Shown here: positions 17,434 through 27,223 of the stretch, piece after piece
Layout: each line of letters opens with the position of its first letter
Position numbering within the stretch: position 1 is the stretch's first letter
NCBI RefSeq assembly: GCF_003290025.1
Contig: NZ_QNHG01000006.1
Coordinates: 1 to 50,628, forward strand
Reading direction: 5' to 3'
DNA: 50,628 bases
DNA from: Pseudogemmobacter bohemicus
Lineage (GTDB): Bacteria > Pseudomonadota > Alphaproteobacteria > Rhodobacterales > Rhodobacteraceae
Notes under the pieces: model-generated
What the model saw: the letters and a program-made list of their open reading frames with translations, nothing else
The model's database searches: none
What the model was told of the DNA's origin: nothing
Translations under genes and position numbers: made by a program

Positions 17434-18861
17434 TCAGGCGGTTACCCTCGCCAGTTTCGACGCCAGTTTCTCGGCCCAGGCGGTCACTTCCGGCACGCCC
17501 ATCAGCTCGCCCACGGCAGCGCGGGCCAGCGGCCCGGCGATCAGCAGGTCGCTCTGCGCGAGGCCGGACGCATCAATCGCCTCGCCTGTCGCGCTGGAAG
17601 CAAGGCCCAGGCCCAGCGGGTCGGCCGTTATCAGCCCCTGGCGCGCCAGATCGGCGTAAAGCGGGTTCAGGGCGGTGACGGCCCCATGTGCCGGGCCGGT
17701 GGCAAGGATCACCCGATCCGCCGCGAACCGGGTCTCGCCGCCCCGACGCAGCCGTACGCTCACGCGCAGCCTTGCGCCGTCCCGTTCCAGCCCGCTGACC
17801 CGCCCGGCCAGCGCCGTCAGCTGGCCCGAGCGTTCCGCCGCCAACAGGCTCGCATGGGTCTGCGGCGCGATGCGGAAACGGTGAATATCCCAAAGCCCGC
17901 GCAGATGGCGCACCAGCCTGCGGCGCTCGATCAGCGGCAGGGCGGCCCATATCTGCGGACCCTGGCTGCGCAGCCGGTCGAAAACCGGGTGCCAGGTCAG
18001 ACCGGCCCCGGCGGCTGCCGCCAGCTCTTCACGGATGCGGCGCAACAGCCCGCGCGCGCTGGTCGCGGGGGCGTGGGTGAAATCCGCCGCCCCCTCTTCC
18101 TGCGCCGGCCCATGCGGCTGCGACCGCCGGCCCGAGCGCGACAAGAGCCGGATCCGCCCGGAATGAGCGCGCCGCATCAGGCTTGCAACGATATCGGCGC
18201 CGGTCAGCCCGGATCCGATGATCAAAAGCGCTTCCTCGCCGTCGATTCCGTTCAGCGCGCCGGCCTGATAGGGGTCGGCGATCAGCGCCTGCGTGCCGGC
18301 AAGACTTTCCAGCCCGCGCGGCAGGCCGGGGCCGGGATGGGTGGCGGCCAGCACCAGATCTCCGGCCACCAGGTCCCGCCCGTCTTCCAGCCGGATCTGC
18401 CAGCCCTGCACAGTCCGGGTCGCCGCCACCGCCCGGCTTTGCAGATGCACGATCCGCCCGGTGTCGAGAAAGGGTTGCAAATGCGCCAGCACATAGGCGC
18501 CAAACACCGCGCGCGGGGTAAAGATCGCCCCGTCGGGTCGCAGCGCATCGGGGTCAAACCCCGGCGCCGCCCCCGAGGCGAGCCAGCGCGCATAGTGATC
18601 GGGCTGCGAGGTGTCCAGCGTCATCCGTGTATGCGGCACATTCAGCCGGTGATCGGGGTCGGGTGTGGAATAGGCCAGACCCCTGCCCGGCTCTGGCCCT
18701 GGGTCGATCAGACTGATGCGCAGACCTTCCTCAGGGCTCAGCCGGGCCAGATGCCAGGCGAGGGCTGATCCGGAAAGCCCCGCCCCGACAATGGCCACAT
18801 GCCGCGCATGGGGGGATTTTCCGCTCCGGGGCGCGGTGGTGATCGGGCGCTGTTCGGTCAT
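17434..18861 (-). CDS. FAD/NAD(P)-binding oxidoreductase
   Basis: A 475-aa protein with an N-terminal Rossmann FAD site, VAIVGAGLSGSALAWHLA (near residue 22), and a second dinucleotide motif LLIIGSGLTGADI near residue 197. FGAYVLAHLQPFL and RVILATGPAH are typical of the NAD_binding_9/HI0933-like group of uncharacterised flavoproteins. ATG 18861 has AAAAGGGG upstream and lies 13 bases after the ssuD stop, so the two are co-transcribed. Beside an FMNH2-dependent monooxygenase it could supply reducing equivalents or process a product, but this family is not the usual SsuE flavin reductase and its substrate is unknown. Confidence 0.75.
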   Translation of the reverse strand: MTEQRPITTAPRSGKSPHARHVAIVGAGLSGSALAWHLARLSPEEGLRISLIDPGPEPGRGLAYSTPDPDHRLNVPHTRMTLDTSQPDHYARWLASGAAPGFDPDALRPDGAIFTPRAVFGAYVLAHLQPFLDTGRIVHLQSRAVAATRTVQGWQIRLEDGRDLVAGDLVLAATHPGPGLPRGLESLAGTQALIADPYQAGALNGIDGEEALLIIGSGLTGADIVASLMRRAHSGRIRLLSRSGRRSQPHGPAQEEGAADFTHAPATSARGLLRRIREELAAAAGAGLTWHPVFDRLRSQGPQIWAALPLIERRRLVRHLRGLWDIHRFRIAPQTHASLLAAERSGQLTALAGRVSGLERDGARLRVSVRLRRGGETRFAADRVILATGPAHGAVTALNPLYADLARQGLITADPLGLGLASSATGEAIDASGLAQSDLLIAGPLARAAVGELMGVPEVTAWAEKLASKLARVTA

Positions 18862-18874
18862 GTCAGACCCCTTT

Positions 18875-20044
18875 TCAGCTGGCCGAGGCCCGGGCGCGGA
18901 TGTCAAAGGCGCCGCCGGTCTGGGCGCTGCGCTCGGTCACGGCGCCCTTGCCGAGAAGCGGGAAGACCAGTTCGGCAAAGCGGATGGATTCCTCCAGATG
19001 CGGATAGCCGGAAAGCACGAATGTATCGACGCCAAGCGCCTGGTATTCGCGCAACCGCGCGACAATCTGCTGCGGGTTCCCGACCAGCGCTGTGCCGGCG
19101 CCGCCCCGGACCAGCCCGACCCCGGCCCAGAGGTTCGGCCCCACCACCAGCCGGTCGCGCCGCCCGCCATGCAGCGCCTGCATCCGCGCCTGACCATGGC
19201 TGTCCATCTTCGCCATATTGGCCTGCGACGCGGTGATATCCTCATCCGAGAGATGCGAGATCAGCCGGTCGGCATCGGCCCAGGCTTCTTCGTCTGTCTC
19301 GCGCACGATGACATGCAGGCGCACGCCAAAGCGGATCTGACGCCCGTGTTTCGCCGCCCGCGTCCGCACATCGGCTATCTTTTCCGCCACCGCTTCCGGT
19401 GGCTCGCCCCAGGTCAGATAGGCATCGACATGTTTGCCGGCGAGGTCATGCGCCGCCGGCGAAGACCCTCCGAAATACAAAGGCGGATAGGGGCGCTGCA
19501 CGGGAGGGTGGAAATTCCGGGCATTCTCGACGGAAAGATGCTTGCCCTTGAACGAGACCGGCGCATCGGTGGCGAGGATGCGGCGCCAGACGGTCAGGAA
19601 TTCATCCGCCGCCTCGTAACGCTCATCATGTTTCAGGAAGACCCCATCCGCCGCCAGTTCGGTCGCATCGCCGCCGGGCACCACATTCAGCAAGAGCCGG
19701 CCGCCAAGCGCCTGGTCCAGCGTTGCCGCCTGGCGCGCCGAGGCCGTCGGCCCCATGATCGAGGTGCGCAAAGCCACCAGCAATTTGATCTGCCTTGTCT
19801 CGGCGATCAGGCTCGCGGCGGTCACCCAGGGGTCCTGGCAGCTGGCCCCGGTCGGGATCAGCAGCCCGTCATAGCCCAGCCGGTCGGCGGTGATTGCGAT
19901 CTGGCGGATATAGCTGTTCTCGGGCGGGCGGCTGAAATCCGAGGTGCCCAGATAGCGCGTATCGCCCGAGGTCGGCAGGAACCAGAAGATCTCGGGGCTG
20001 GCTTGCGGATTGCCCTGACCGGGCTCTGGGTTCGGATGGCTCAT
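18875..20044 (-). CDS. ssuD: LLM-class alkanesulfonate monooxygenase (SsuD-like), copy 1
   Basis: A 389-aa bacterial luciferase-like monooxygenase that would use FMNH2 and oxygen to cleave the C-S bond of alkanesulfonates to an aldehyde and sulfite. SsuD hallmarks are FWFLPTSGD at the start, [64 protein letters not shown] and [20 protein letters not shown] 20044 has GGAA upstream. It heads a two-gene minus-strand operon with the FAD protein and is divergent from the DszA-like gene, sharing a ~500-base control region with it. Confidence 0.88.
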   Translation of the reverse strand: MSHPNPEPGQGNPQASPEIFWFLPTSGDTRYLGTSDFSRPPENSYIRQIAITADRLGYDGLLIPTGASCQDPWVTAASLIAETRQIKLLVALRTSIMGPTASARQAATLDQALGGRLLLNVVPGGDATELAADGVFLKHDERYEAADEFLTVWRRILATDAPVSFKGKHLSVENARNFHPPVQRPYPPLYFGGSSPAAHDLAGKHVDAYLTWGEPPEAVAEKIADVRTRAAKHGRQIRFGVRLHVIVRETDEEAWADADRLISHLSDEDITASQANMAKMDSHGQARMQALHGGRRDRLVVGPNLWAGVGLVRGGAGTALVGNPQQIVARLREYQALGVDTFVLSGYPHLEESIRFAELVFPLLGKGAVTERSAQTGGAFDIRARASAS

Positions 20045-20540
20045 CTGGAATTCCTGAGGGGCAGTGTTTTCATCTTGAGGGGCGGCACACCCGCCTGTGT
20101 CCTGCGCTGATTTATAGGGCGCGCCCTGCCCCGGCGGCCATTCCAAAACCCATTTGCCCGCAGAAGTCCGCTGCTTCCTGGCCCCCTTGTGGGAGAATAC
20201 CAATCTCCCGGCGGGGAATGACCTTCCCCCCGGTGCTGCGGCCGCAGCCGGCGCCGGCGGGTGCGGTGCCTGAGTCTTCCCCGCCCGGGAATGTGCGAAA
20301 GTCACAGAAAATGCACGGAAAATTCGGATGCGGCGCCTCTTTGGCTCCCGCAGTTTCTGCGCTGCACAGAAAATCCGCGCTGCGGGGGCCGGGTTCGCGA
20401 CCGGATCCTTCTCTTTCCGATACGGGCTTTGGAATCGCCTCTGGCCCCCGGCGCGGGATAATCACGGCACAACATGTCGTGTTTAACCGGCGCCCCGGCA
20501 AATCCCGCCCGGGCCACCGACCAGATGAGAGACGCCCGCG
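20045..20540. promoter_or_regulatory. Divergent control region between ssuD and the DszA-like gene
   Basis: No gene is visible in these 496 bases. Two adjacent dyads stand out: GGGAGA-ATACCAA-TCTCCC (20191-20209) and GGGGAA-TGACC-TTCCCC (20213-20229), only three bases apart. Their central position between two divergent sulfur operons is what one would expect of operator or activator sites, though GC-rich repeats of this length also arise by chance. I could not place clear promoter boxes. Confidence 0.45.
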
Positions 20541-21944
20541 ATGACCCGCCAGATCCGCTTCAACGCCTTTGACATGAACTGTGTCGGCCATCAGTCGCCC
20601 GGTCTCTGGGCGCATCCGACCGACCGGTCGGCGAAATACAAGGATCTCGACTATTGGCAGGATCTGGCCCGCACGCTGGAGCGCGGCATTTTCGACGGTA
20701 TCTTCATCGCCGACGTGATCGGCTATTACGATGTTTACAAAGGGAATAATGAGGGCGCCATCCGGAATGGCGCCCAGATTCCGGTCAATGACCCGATCCA
20801 GCTGGCGGCCCCCATCGCGCTGGCGACCGAGCATCTGGGGATCGGTATCACCGCCTCGACCTCATTCGAGCACCCCTATACTTTCGCCCGCCGCATCGCG
20901 ACCGCCGATCATCACACGAAAGGTCGGGTCGGCTGGAATATCGTGACCTCGTACCTGGAGAGCGGCGCGAAGAATATCGGCCAGGGCGGGCTGAAGAAAC
21001 ACGACAACCGCTATGAGGTCGCCTCGGAATATCTTGAGGTGATCTATAAGCTGCTGGAAGGCTCCTGGGAGGAAGGCGCGGTGGTCAAAGACGCCGAAGG
21101 CCGCGTGTTTGCCGATCCGGCAAAAGTCCATGAGATCGGCCATAAGGGCAAATATTTCGAAGTGCCGGGCTATGGGCTGACCGAACCCTCGCCGCAGCGC
21201 ACCCCGCTGATCTACCAGGCCGGGGCCTCGGGGGCGGGCAAGGCCTTCGCGGCCGCCCATGCCGAATGCGTTTTTGTTGGCGCCCCGTCAAAGGCGCTGC
21301 TGAAGGAATATGTCGCCGATATCCGCGCCCGTGCGGCGGCCGAGGGTCGTGATCCGTCAAAGCTCTATATCTACACGCTGATCACCATCATCACCGATGA
21401 GACCGAGGAAAAGGCGCGCGCCAAATTCGAGGATTACAGCAGATATATCTCGTATGAGGGCTCGCTTGTCTTCATGTCGGGCTGGAGCGGCGTTGATTTC
21501 GGCGCCTATCAGCCCGGCGAAGTGATCCGCAAGGTCGAGACAAATGCGATCCATTCGATGCTTGATGCCTTTGGCGGCAAGGACAAGGTCTGGACCGTGG
21601 ACGAACTGGCGAAATTTGGCGGCATCGGCGGCCAGGGGCCGGTTTTTGTCGGATCGCCTGCACAGATCGCCGACACGCTGCAGGACTGGGTCGCGGAGAC
21701 CGATGTGGATGGCTTCAACATCGCTTACGCGGTGACGCCGGGCTCGTTCGAAGATGTTGTGACCCTGGTTGTGCCAGAGCTGCAAAAGCGCGGCGCCTAT
21801 CCGACCGCCTACCAGCCCGGGACCTTGCGCGAAAAGCTTTTCGGCGCAGGCCCCTATCTGCCGGCGAACCACCCCGCCGACCGCTACCGCGATATCGAGG
21901 CGCTCAAACGCGCCGAGGCCGCAGCGAAAAGCGCTGCCGAATGA
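20541..21944 (+). CDS. NtaA/SnaA/DszA-type FMN-dependent monooxygenase
   Basis: A 467-aa luciferase-like monooxygenase of the long NtaA/SnaA/DszA (SfnG-related) group. Signs are FNAFDMNCVGHQSPGLWAHP at the N-terminus, ERGIFDGIFIADVIGYYDVY, GITASTSFEHPYTFARR, KGRVGWNIVTSYL, and YQAGASGAGKAFAAAHAE. These enzymes oxidise sulfones or chelates using FMNH2 from a separate reductase. Its ORF overlaps metN by four bases (ATGA), so it is the first gene of a six-gene operon with metNIQ, ssuD and sfnB. Sulfone oxidation is the favoured role from context. Confidence 0.87.
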   Translation: MTRQIRFNAFDMNCVGHQSPGLWAHPTDRSAKYKDLDYWQDLARTLERGIFDGIFIADVIGYYDVYKGNNEGAIRNGAQIPVNDPIQLAAPIALATEHLGIGITASTSFEHPYTFARRIATADHHTKGRVGWNIVTSYLESGAKNIGQGGLKKHDNRYEVASEYLEVIYKLLEGSWEEGAVVKDAEGRVFADPAKVHEIGHKGKYFEVPGYGLTEPSPQRTPLIYQAGASGAGKAFAAAHAECVFVGAPSKALLKEYVADIRARAAAEGRDPSKLYIYTLITIITDETEEKARAKFEDYSRYISYEGSLVFMSGWSGVDFGAYQPGEVIRKVETNAIHSMLDAFGGKDKVWTVDELAKFGGIGGQGPVFVGSPAQIADTLQDWVAETDVDGFNIAYAVTPGSFEDVVTLVVPELQKRGAYPTAYQPGTLREKLFGAGPYLPANHPADRYRDIEALKRAEAAAKSAAE

Positions 21945-22993
21945 TCCGTCTTGATGCCGTCACCAAGAGCTTTACATCGCGTCAGGGGGCGGCGCCGGCT
22001 TTGCACGGGATTGACCTCTCGGTGGGCGAGGGAGAGATTTTTGGCATTATCGGGGCTTCGGGGGCGGGGAAATCCACCCTGGTGCGGCTGATCAACCTGC
22101 TGGAACGGCCGACATCGGGCGATGTCAGTATCGCCGGCCGGCGGGTGACCGATCTGACCGGCAGAGATCTGCACGCACTGCGCCGCTCGATCGGGATGGT
22201 GTTCCAGCATTTCAACCTGCTCAGCGGGCGGACGGTGGCCCGTAACGTTGCCTATCCGCTGGAACTGGCGGGGCAGTTGACCAAAGCGCAGATCGCGGAA
22301 AAGGTCGCGGCGCTGCTGGCGCGGGTCGGGCTTTCGGATCACGCCGGGAAATATCCCCGCCAGCTTTCGGGCGGCCAGAAACAGCGGGTCGGCATTGCGC
22401 GCGCGCTGGCGAATGACCCGAAAGTGCTGCTTTGCGACGAGGCGACTTCCGCGCTTGATCCGCAGACCACCGGCCAGGTGCTGGATCTCTTGCAAGAGAT
22501 CAACCGCGATCTCGGCGTCACCATCGTGATGATCACCCATGAGATGGAGGTGATCCGCCGCGCCTGCGACCGGGTTGCGGTGCTGGAAAAAGGCCGCGTG
22601 GTCGAGGAAGGCCCGGTCACCAGCGTCTTCCTGCATCCTGCGCATCCGGTCACCCGTGCGCTGGTGCGCGAAGCCGAGGGCGATGCGGCGCTGGTGGCAA
22701 CCGATGCGGCGCCGGGCCTGCATCTGCGCCTGACCTTCACCGGTGCCGGCGCGCATCAGCCGCTTCTGGGCCGCATTGCCCGCGATTTCGGGGTGGATTT
22801 CGCCATTCTCGGCGGCCGGGTCGGGCATATCCGCACCACCCCCTTTGCCCAGTTTTCCATCGCGCTGACGGGGGGCAATGGCAGTGCCGCCATGACTGCT
22901 TTGCGTGCAGCAGGCGTCACCGTCGAAGTGATCGAGGGCGCCGCCCCCACCTTCGCCCCTGCGCGTGTGGAAAGGCAGTTCCATGTGGTCTGA
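21941..22993 (+). CDS. metN: Methionine-type ABC transporter ATPase
   Basis: A 350-aa ATPase with Walker A GASGAGKST, signature QLSGGQKQRVGIARAL, Walker B VLLCDEATSALDP and the H-loop MITHEMEV. The C-terminal ~80 residues (LRLTFTGAGAHQPLLGRIAR onward) form the NIL domain found in MetN, which inhibits transport when substrate is high in the cytoplasm. In this setting the substrate may be a sulfonate, sulfone or methionine derivative rather than methionine. Coupled to both neighbours by overlaps. Confidence 0.9.
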   Translation: MIRLDAVTKSFTSRQGAAPALHGIDLSVGEGEIFGIIGASGAGKSTLVRLINLLERPTSGDVSIAGRRVTDLTGRDLHALRRSIGMVFQHFNLLSGRTVARNVAYPLELAGQLTKAQIAEKVAALLARVGLSDHAGKYPRQLSGGQKQRVGIARALANDPKVLLCDEATSALDPQTTGQVLDLLQEINRDLGVTIVMITHEMEVIRRACDRVAVLEKGRVVEEGPVTSVFLHPAHPVTRALVREAEGDAALVATDAAPGLHLRLTFTGAGAHQPLLGRIARDFGVDFAILGGRVGHIRTTPFAQFSIALTGGNGSAAMTALRAAGVTVEVIEGAAPTFAPARVERQFHVV

Positions 22994-23642
22994 CCGTATC
23001 AACTGGGCCGATATCGGCACCGCGCTGAGCCAGACGCTGACCATGGTGGGGATCTCGCTTTTGCTGACGGTGCTGATCGGGCTGCCGCTTGGGATTTTGC
23101 TTTTCGTCACCGGCAAGGGGCAGCCTTTTGCCCGGCCGCTCGGCTATGGTGCGCTGTCCTTCGTTCTGAACATCATCCGCTCGGTGCCGTTCATCATCCT
23201 GCTGATCGTGCTGATGCCGGTGACGGTGCTGATCACCGGCACGTCGCTGGGGATCAGGGGTGTCATCTTCCCGCTGGTCGTCGGCACCGCGCCCTTCTTC
23301 GCACGCCTCGTTGAAACCGCTTTGCGCGAGGTTGATCGCGGCGTGATCGAGGCGAGCCTGGCGATGGGCGCCTCCCCCATACAGACCATCTTTCGCGCCG
23401 TGCTGCCCGAGGCGCTGCCCGGGCTGATCGCCGCCGTCACCGTCACGGCCATCGTGCTTGTCGATTACACCGCCATGTCGGGTGCCATCGGCGGCGGCGG
23501 GCTTGGCGATCTGGCGATCCGTTACGGCTATCACCGCTTCCAGACCGAGATCATGCTGGTCTGCGTCGTGATCCTCATCTTGCTGGTGCAACTGATCCAG
23601 GCCTCGGGGAACAGCCTCGTGACCCGTTTCACGCGCCGCTGA
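22983..23642 (+). CDS. metI: Methionine-type ABC transporter permease
   Basis: A 219-aa permease with five predicted transmembrane segments and the MetI motifs NIIRSVPFIILLIVLMPV, GTAPFFARLVETAL, VDRGVIEASLAMGAS (the EAA loop that docks on MetN) and AMSGAIGGGGLGDLAI. I use ATG 22983, which overlaps the metN stop by 11 bases and has AAAGGC upstream; the in-frame ATG at 22965 lacks a ribosome site. Confidence 0.9.
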   Translation: MWSDRINWADIGTALSQTLTMVGISLLLTVLIGLPLGILLFVTGKGQPFARPLGYGALSFVLNIIRSVPFIILLIVLMPVTVLITGTSLGIRGVIFPLVVGTAPFFARLVETALREVDRGVIEASLAMGASPIQTIFRAVLPEALPGLIAAVTVTAIVLVDYTAMSGAIGGGGLGDLAIRYGYHRFQTEIMLVCVVILILLVQLIQASGNSLVTRFTRR

Positions 23643-23668
23643 ACCCATTCATCCCAAAGGATAATCCC

Positions 23669-24481
23669 ATGTCGAAACTGAGAACCATCGCCCTTGCCGC
23701 TGCGGCCGCTCTTGGCCTTGGCACGGCCGCGCAGGCCCAGGAAAAGCTGGTGATCGGCGCCACCGCCATTCCCCATGCCGAGATCCTGGAATTCGTGAAA
23801 CCCATCGTGGCGAAGGAGGGCATCGATCTCGATATCCGCGTCTTCACCGATTACATCCAGCCCAATGCGCAGCTGGTCTCGGGCGAGCTCGACGGCAATT
23901 ACTACCAGTATCGCCCCTTCCTGAACGAATGGAACCGCGAGCGCGGCGACAATCTGACCGTCATCGTCCCCGTCCATATCGAGCCCTATGTCGCCTATTC
24001 GACCAAAATCGCCTCGCTGGATGAGCTGAAAGATGGCGCCAAAGTCGCGATCCCGAATGACCCGGTCAATGGCGGGCGCGGGCTTTTACTTTTGCAACAG
24101 CTGGGCCTGATCGAACTGGGTGCGTTCAAAACGCTGACCTCGCCGGAAGACCCGCTGCCGGGGCTGAAGGACATCACCGCCAATCCGAAAAACCTCGATA
24201 TCGTCGAGCTGGAATCGGCGCTCCTGCCGCGTGCGCTGAATGAGGTCGATCTGGGCGCACTGAACGGCAATTACGTCTTTGAGGCCGGGCTCGACATCAA
24301 CAAGGCGCTGTTCATCGACAATGGCCAGGATGGCCATAATGTCTGGAGCGAATATCTCGTGACCCGGCCCGGCGATACCGAGGATCCGCGCATCAAAATC
24401 CTCGCCAAAGCGCTGAATTCCGAAGAAACCCGCCAGTTCATTCTCGACCGCTACAAGGGCCAGATCTTCCCGGCCTTCTGA
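23669..24481 (+). CDS. metQ: MetQ/NlpA-family substrate-binding protein
   Basis: A 270-aa periplasmic binding protein with a Sec signal peptide (cleavage near AQA-QE). No lipobox cysteine is present, unlike classical lipoprotein MetQ, so it should be soluble in the periplasm. NlpA-family features are [62 protein letters not shown] and [11 protein letters not shown]. It delivers substrate to MetNI. Homologues exist for methionine and for other small sulfur compounds; context suggests organosulfur. Confidence 0.88.
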   Translation: MSKLRTIALAAAAALGLGTAAQAQEKLVIGATAIPHAEILEFVKPIVAKEGIDLDIRVFTDYIQPNAQLVSGELDGNYYQYRPFLNEWNRERGDNLTVIVPVHIEPYVAYSTKIASLDELKDGAKVAIPNDPVNGGRGLLLLQQLGLIELGAFKTLTSPEDPLPGLKDITANPKNLDIVELESALLPRALNEVDLGALNGNYVFEAGLDINKALFIDNGQDGHNVWSEYLVTRPGDTEDPRIKILAKALNSEETRQFILDRYKGQIFPAF

Positions 24482-24550
24482 TCCCCCCATCAAACCGGGG
24501 CAACAAAACCGGGGCCGCCTCCTCACTCCCTCGCAAGCCCCGGCCCGTCT

Positions 24551-24572
24551 CCTGCCCGCTGATCCGGGCAGG
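24551..24572 (+). terminator. Intra-operon hairpin between metQ and ssuD2
   Basis: CCTGCCCG (24551-24558) pairs with CGGGCAGG (24565-24572) around a 6-base loop in the 127-base gap after metQ. There is no T-run. As at araF, it follows the binding-protein gene and could stabilise that mRNA or attenuate the genes beyond. Confidence 0.45.
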
Positions 24573-24608
24573 GGATACGACCTTTCCCTTCCCTCGCCGG
24601 AGCCCCCG

Positions 24609-25772
24609 ATGACTGCCGCAAAAAAACCGCTGGATTTTCTCTGGTTCATTCCCTCTTCCGGGGATGGCGCCTATCTGGGCAGCGATCTCAGGGCGCGGCC
24701 GGGGGATCCGGATTATTTCCGCCAGATCGCCCGCGCCGCCGATGGTCTGGGCTATTCGGGGGTGCTGATCCCGACTTCGGTGGCCTGCGAGGAAAGCTTC
24801 ATCCTCGCCGCCGATCTTGCCGCCCATACCGAACGGCTGAAATTCCTTGTGGCAGTGCGCCCGGGCACGGCGTCGCCGGCCTATTACGCGCGGCTGGCCT
24901 CGACGCTGGACCGGCTGTCGCGGGGGCGGCTTTTGCTGAATATCGTGGTCGGCGGCTCGGCGCAGGAGCTGGCGGGCGACGGCATCTTCCTGCCCCATGA
25001 CGAGCGCTACGACCATGCGCGCGAGTTCTTCGACGTCTTCAACGGATTGCTGGAGTCGGGCGAGGCCCATCTCGATGGCAAATATATCAAAGCCCATTAC
25101 GCGAAACTGGGCCTGCCGCCCTTCCAGCAGCCGCGCCCGCCTTTGTATTTCGGCGGCTCCTCCGATGCGGCGCATGATTTCGCCGGCGACTATGTCGAGA
25201 AATACCTGACCTGGGGCGAACCCCCGGCCCAGGTGGCGGAAAAGGTTGCGGCGGTTCGCAAGGCCGCCCGGGCAAAGGGCCGCGACGTGTCCTTTGGCAT
25301 CCGTCTGCATTTCATCATTCGCGAAACCGATGCAGAGGCCTGGGAGGCGGCCGACCGTCTGATCTCGCATCTCTCGGATGACACCATCGCGGCAGCCCAG
25401 GCTGTGCAGAAAACCCAGTCGGATTCCGTGGGACAGGAGCGGATGCGCCGGTTGCATGAGGGCCGCCGCGACAGGCTTGAGGTCTCGCCGAACCTCTGGG
25501 CGGGTGTGGGTCTGGTGCGTTCGGGCGCCGGCACTGCGCTGGTGGGCTCGCCGGCGACGGTGGCGGCCCGGCTGCGCGAATATCAGGAGATCGGCATTGA
25601 TACGGTGATCGCCTCGGGCTACCCGCATCTGGAAGAGGCCTATACAGTAGCGGAACTGCTGTTCCCCGAGCTTGGCATCAGACCGGCAGTGGCGCCGCTG
25701 CGGCCCTCTTTCGGCGCGCCCGCCGTCTTCGGCGGCGGCGGCCATGGCGGCAATGTGAAGGCGGCGAAGTGA
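24609..25772 (+). CDS. ssuD: LLM-class alkanesulfonate monooxygenase (SsuD-like), copy 2
   Basis: A 387-aa SsuD-type monooxygenase, similar in layout to the copy at 18875: [15 protein letters not shown] at the start, [90 protein letters not shown]. Differences around residue 60 and in the C-terminal tail ([11 protein letters not shown]) suggest another substrate range. A six-base GCCGGA near the gene start acts as ribosome site. It is followed by sfnB with a one-base overlap. Confidence 0.88.
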   Translation: MTAAKKPLDFLWFIPSSGDGAYLGSDLRARPGDPDYFRQIARAADGLGYSGVLIPTSVACEESFILAADLAAHTERLKFLVAVRPGTASPAYYARLASTLDRLSRGRLLLNIVVGGSAQELAGDGIFLPHDERYDHAREFFDVFNGLLESGEAHLDGKYIKAHYAKLGLPPFQQPRPPLYFGGSSDAAHDFAGDYVEKYLTWGEPPAQVAEKVAAVRKAARAKGRDVSFGIRLHFIIRETDAEAWEAADRLISHLSDDTIAAAQAVQKTQSDSVGQERMRRLHEGRRDRLEVSPNLWAGVGLVRSGAGTALVGSPATVAARLREYQEIGIDTVIASGYPHLEEAYTVAELLFPELGIRPAVAPLRPSFGAPAVFGGGGHGGNVKAAK

Positions 25773-26986
25773 TGAGCGTTTCCGCGCAATATCCGCTCAG
25801 CCCGCCCACCGCCCATGTGATCCGGGACGATGCCGAGGCGATCCGCATCGCGCATGAGGTCGCGGCCTTCCTGCGCCCCGGCGCGGCCGGGCGGGATGCG
25901 GCCCGTCAGGTCCCACCCGAGGTGGTCGACCATTTCTCGAATTCTGGCCTCTGGGGCATCCAGGTGCCGAAAGACTATGGCGGGGCGGAGGTTTCCTATG
26001 CGACCCTCGCCGAAGTGATTGCCATCATTTCGGCTGCGGACCCGTCGCTGGGGCAGATCCCGCAAAATCATTACTGCCTGCTGGAAGACCTGCGGCTGCA
26101 GGGTACAGAAGAGCAAAAGCGCCATTATTTCGGTCTTGTCCTCCAGGGGCATCGTTTCGCCAATGCGCTCTCGGAAACCGGCGGCAAGACCGTCGCCGAT
26201 CTGAAAACCCGTCTTACCCGCGACGGTGAGGGCTATCTGATCGAGGGGCGAAAGGGGTACTGCACCGGCTCGCTTTACGCGCATTACCTTGGTGTGCTGG
26301 CGCTGGATGAGCAGGACCGCGCGCTGCTGGCCTTTGTGCCGCGCGAGACGCCGGGGCTGATCGTGGTCGATGACTGGGAGTCCATCGGCCAGCGCACCAC
26401 ATCCAGCGGCACCGTGTTGCTGGAAGGGCTGCGGGTGCAGGATTTCAACCTGATCCCCAGCTATAAATCCTATGAATCCCCAACCCTGGCCGGGCCTTTC
26501 GCGCAGATCACCACGGCGGCGATTGATGCTGGCATCGCGCGCGCGGCGCTGGATGACACCATCGCATTCGTGCGCGATCATGCCCGGCCCTGGATCGATT
26601 CCGGCGCGGATCGTGCATCGGATGACCCGCTGACCATCCTGCGGGTGGGCGAGCTGGAGATCCGGCAATCCGCCGCCGAGGCGCTGCTGGAACGCGCGGG
26701 CCGGGTGCTCGATGCTGCCAGACCAGCGCCGGATGAGGAAAACGTCGCCCGCGCCTCGGTCGCGGTGGCCAAGGCCAAGGTTTTGACCACCGAGGTCGCG
26801 ATCGAGGCCACCAACCGGCTGTTTGAACTGGGCGGCACCCGGTCGAGCCTGCGCAAACACGCCTTTGACCGGCATTGGCGCAATGCCCGCGTCCATACGC
26901 TGCATGATCCGGTGCGCTGGAAATATCACCTGGTTGGCAATTGGGCGCTGAACGGGGTGAAACCGCCGCGCCACGACTGGAACTGA
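25772..26986 (+). CDS. sfnB: SfnB family sulfur-acquisition oxidoreductase, copy 2
   Basis: A 404-aa paralogue of the protein at 16103. Shared landmarks are VPKDYGGAEVSYATLAEVI, FANALSETGGKTVADL, IGQRTTSSGTVLLEG, TTAAIDAGIARAALDDTI and the end WRNARVHTLHDPVRWKYH with LNGVKPPRHDWN. ATG 25772 shares one base with the ssuD stop (TGATG); a GTG three bases earlier is also possible. Pairing with SsuD in one operon suggests the two flavoenzymes act in sequence, one forming and one cleaving the sulfinate or sulfonate. Confidence 0.86.
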   Translation: MSVSAQYPLSPPTAHVIRDDAEAIRIAHEVAAFLRPGAAGRDAARQVPPEVVDHFSNSGLWGIQVPKDYGGAEVSYATLAEVIAIISAADPSLGQIPQNHYCLLEDLRLQGTEEQKRHYFGLVLQGHRFANALSETGGKTVADLKTRLTRDGEGYLIEGRKGYCTGSLYAHYLGVLALDEQDRALLAFVPRETPGLIVVDDWESIGQRTTSSGTVLLEGLRVQDFNLIPSYKSYESPTLAGPFAQITTAAIDAGIARAALDDTIAFVRDHARPWIDSGADRASDDPLTILRVGELEIRQSAAEALLERAGRVLDAARPAPDEENVARASVAVAKAKVLTTEVAIEATNRLFELGGTRSSLRKHAFDRHWRNARVHTLHDPVRWKYHLVGNWALNGVKPPRHDWN

Positions 26987-27003
26987 GCCAGGCCGCTACC
27001 AGA

Positions 27004-27040
27004 CAGGGGCGCGGGCGACTCTGCCCGCGCCCCTGCCGCT
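27004..27040 (+). terminator. Terminator-like hairpin after sfnB copy 2
   Basis: A perfect 13-bp GC-rich stem (CAGGGGCGCGGGC at 27004-27016 with 27023-27035) has a 6-base loop and is followed by CCGCTTTC. It closes the six-gene operon that began at 20541. The T-run is weak. Confidence 0.7.
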
Positions 27041-27117
27041 TTCAGCCGCCCGGGCGCAAGGGGGCGAATTTGTCTCTCACAGCCGGCCGATCGGCGCGCT
27101 TCTTCTCCGGAGGGCCG

Positions 27118-27142
27118 GAACAAAATACGCCTTATTTTATCG
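27118..27142. promoter_or_regulatory. AT-rich dyad upstream of the CMD gene (shared motif, copy A)
   Basis: GAACAAAATAC (27118-27128) begins a dyad AAAATA-N5-TATTTT, 80-100 bases before the ATG at 27224. The same 11-mer and a similar dyad occur at 31896, upstream of the encapsulin gene. The AT content contrasts with its surroundings. A regulator-binding site or a promoter upstream element is likely; the protein is unknown. Confidence 0.5.
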
Positions 27143-27223
27143 TGTTTATGCGATGATCCTGCCAGACCGACCGCTGCCCCGACCATGACCCGGACCGGGG
27201 CGCCGGCCTGAAAGGAAGACATC

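Noticed and set aside
20112-20834. A 240-residue minus-strand frame upstream of ssuD
   Set aside because: Most of it is antisense to the DszA-like gene or lies in the divergent control region; no protein-like composition.
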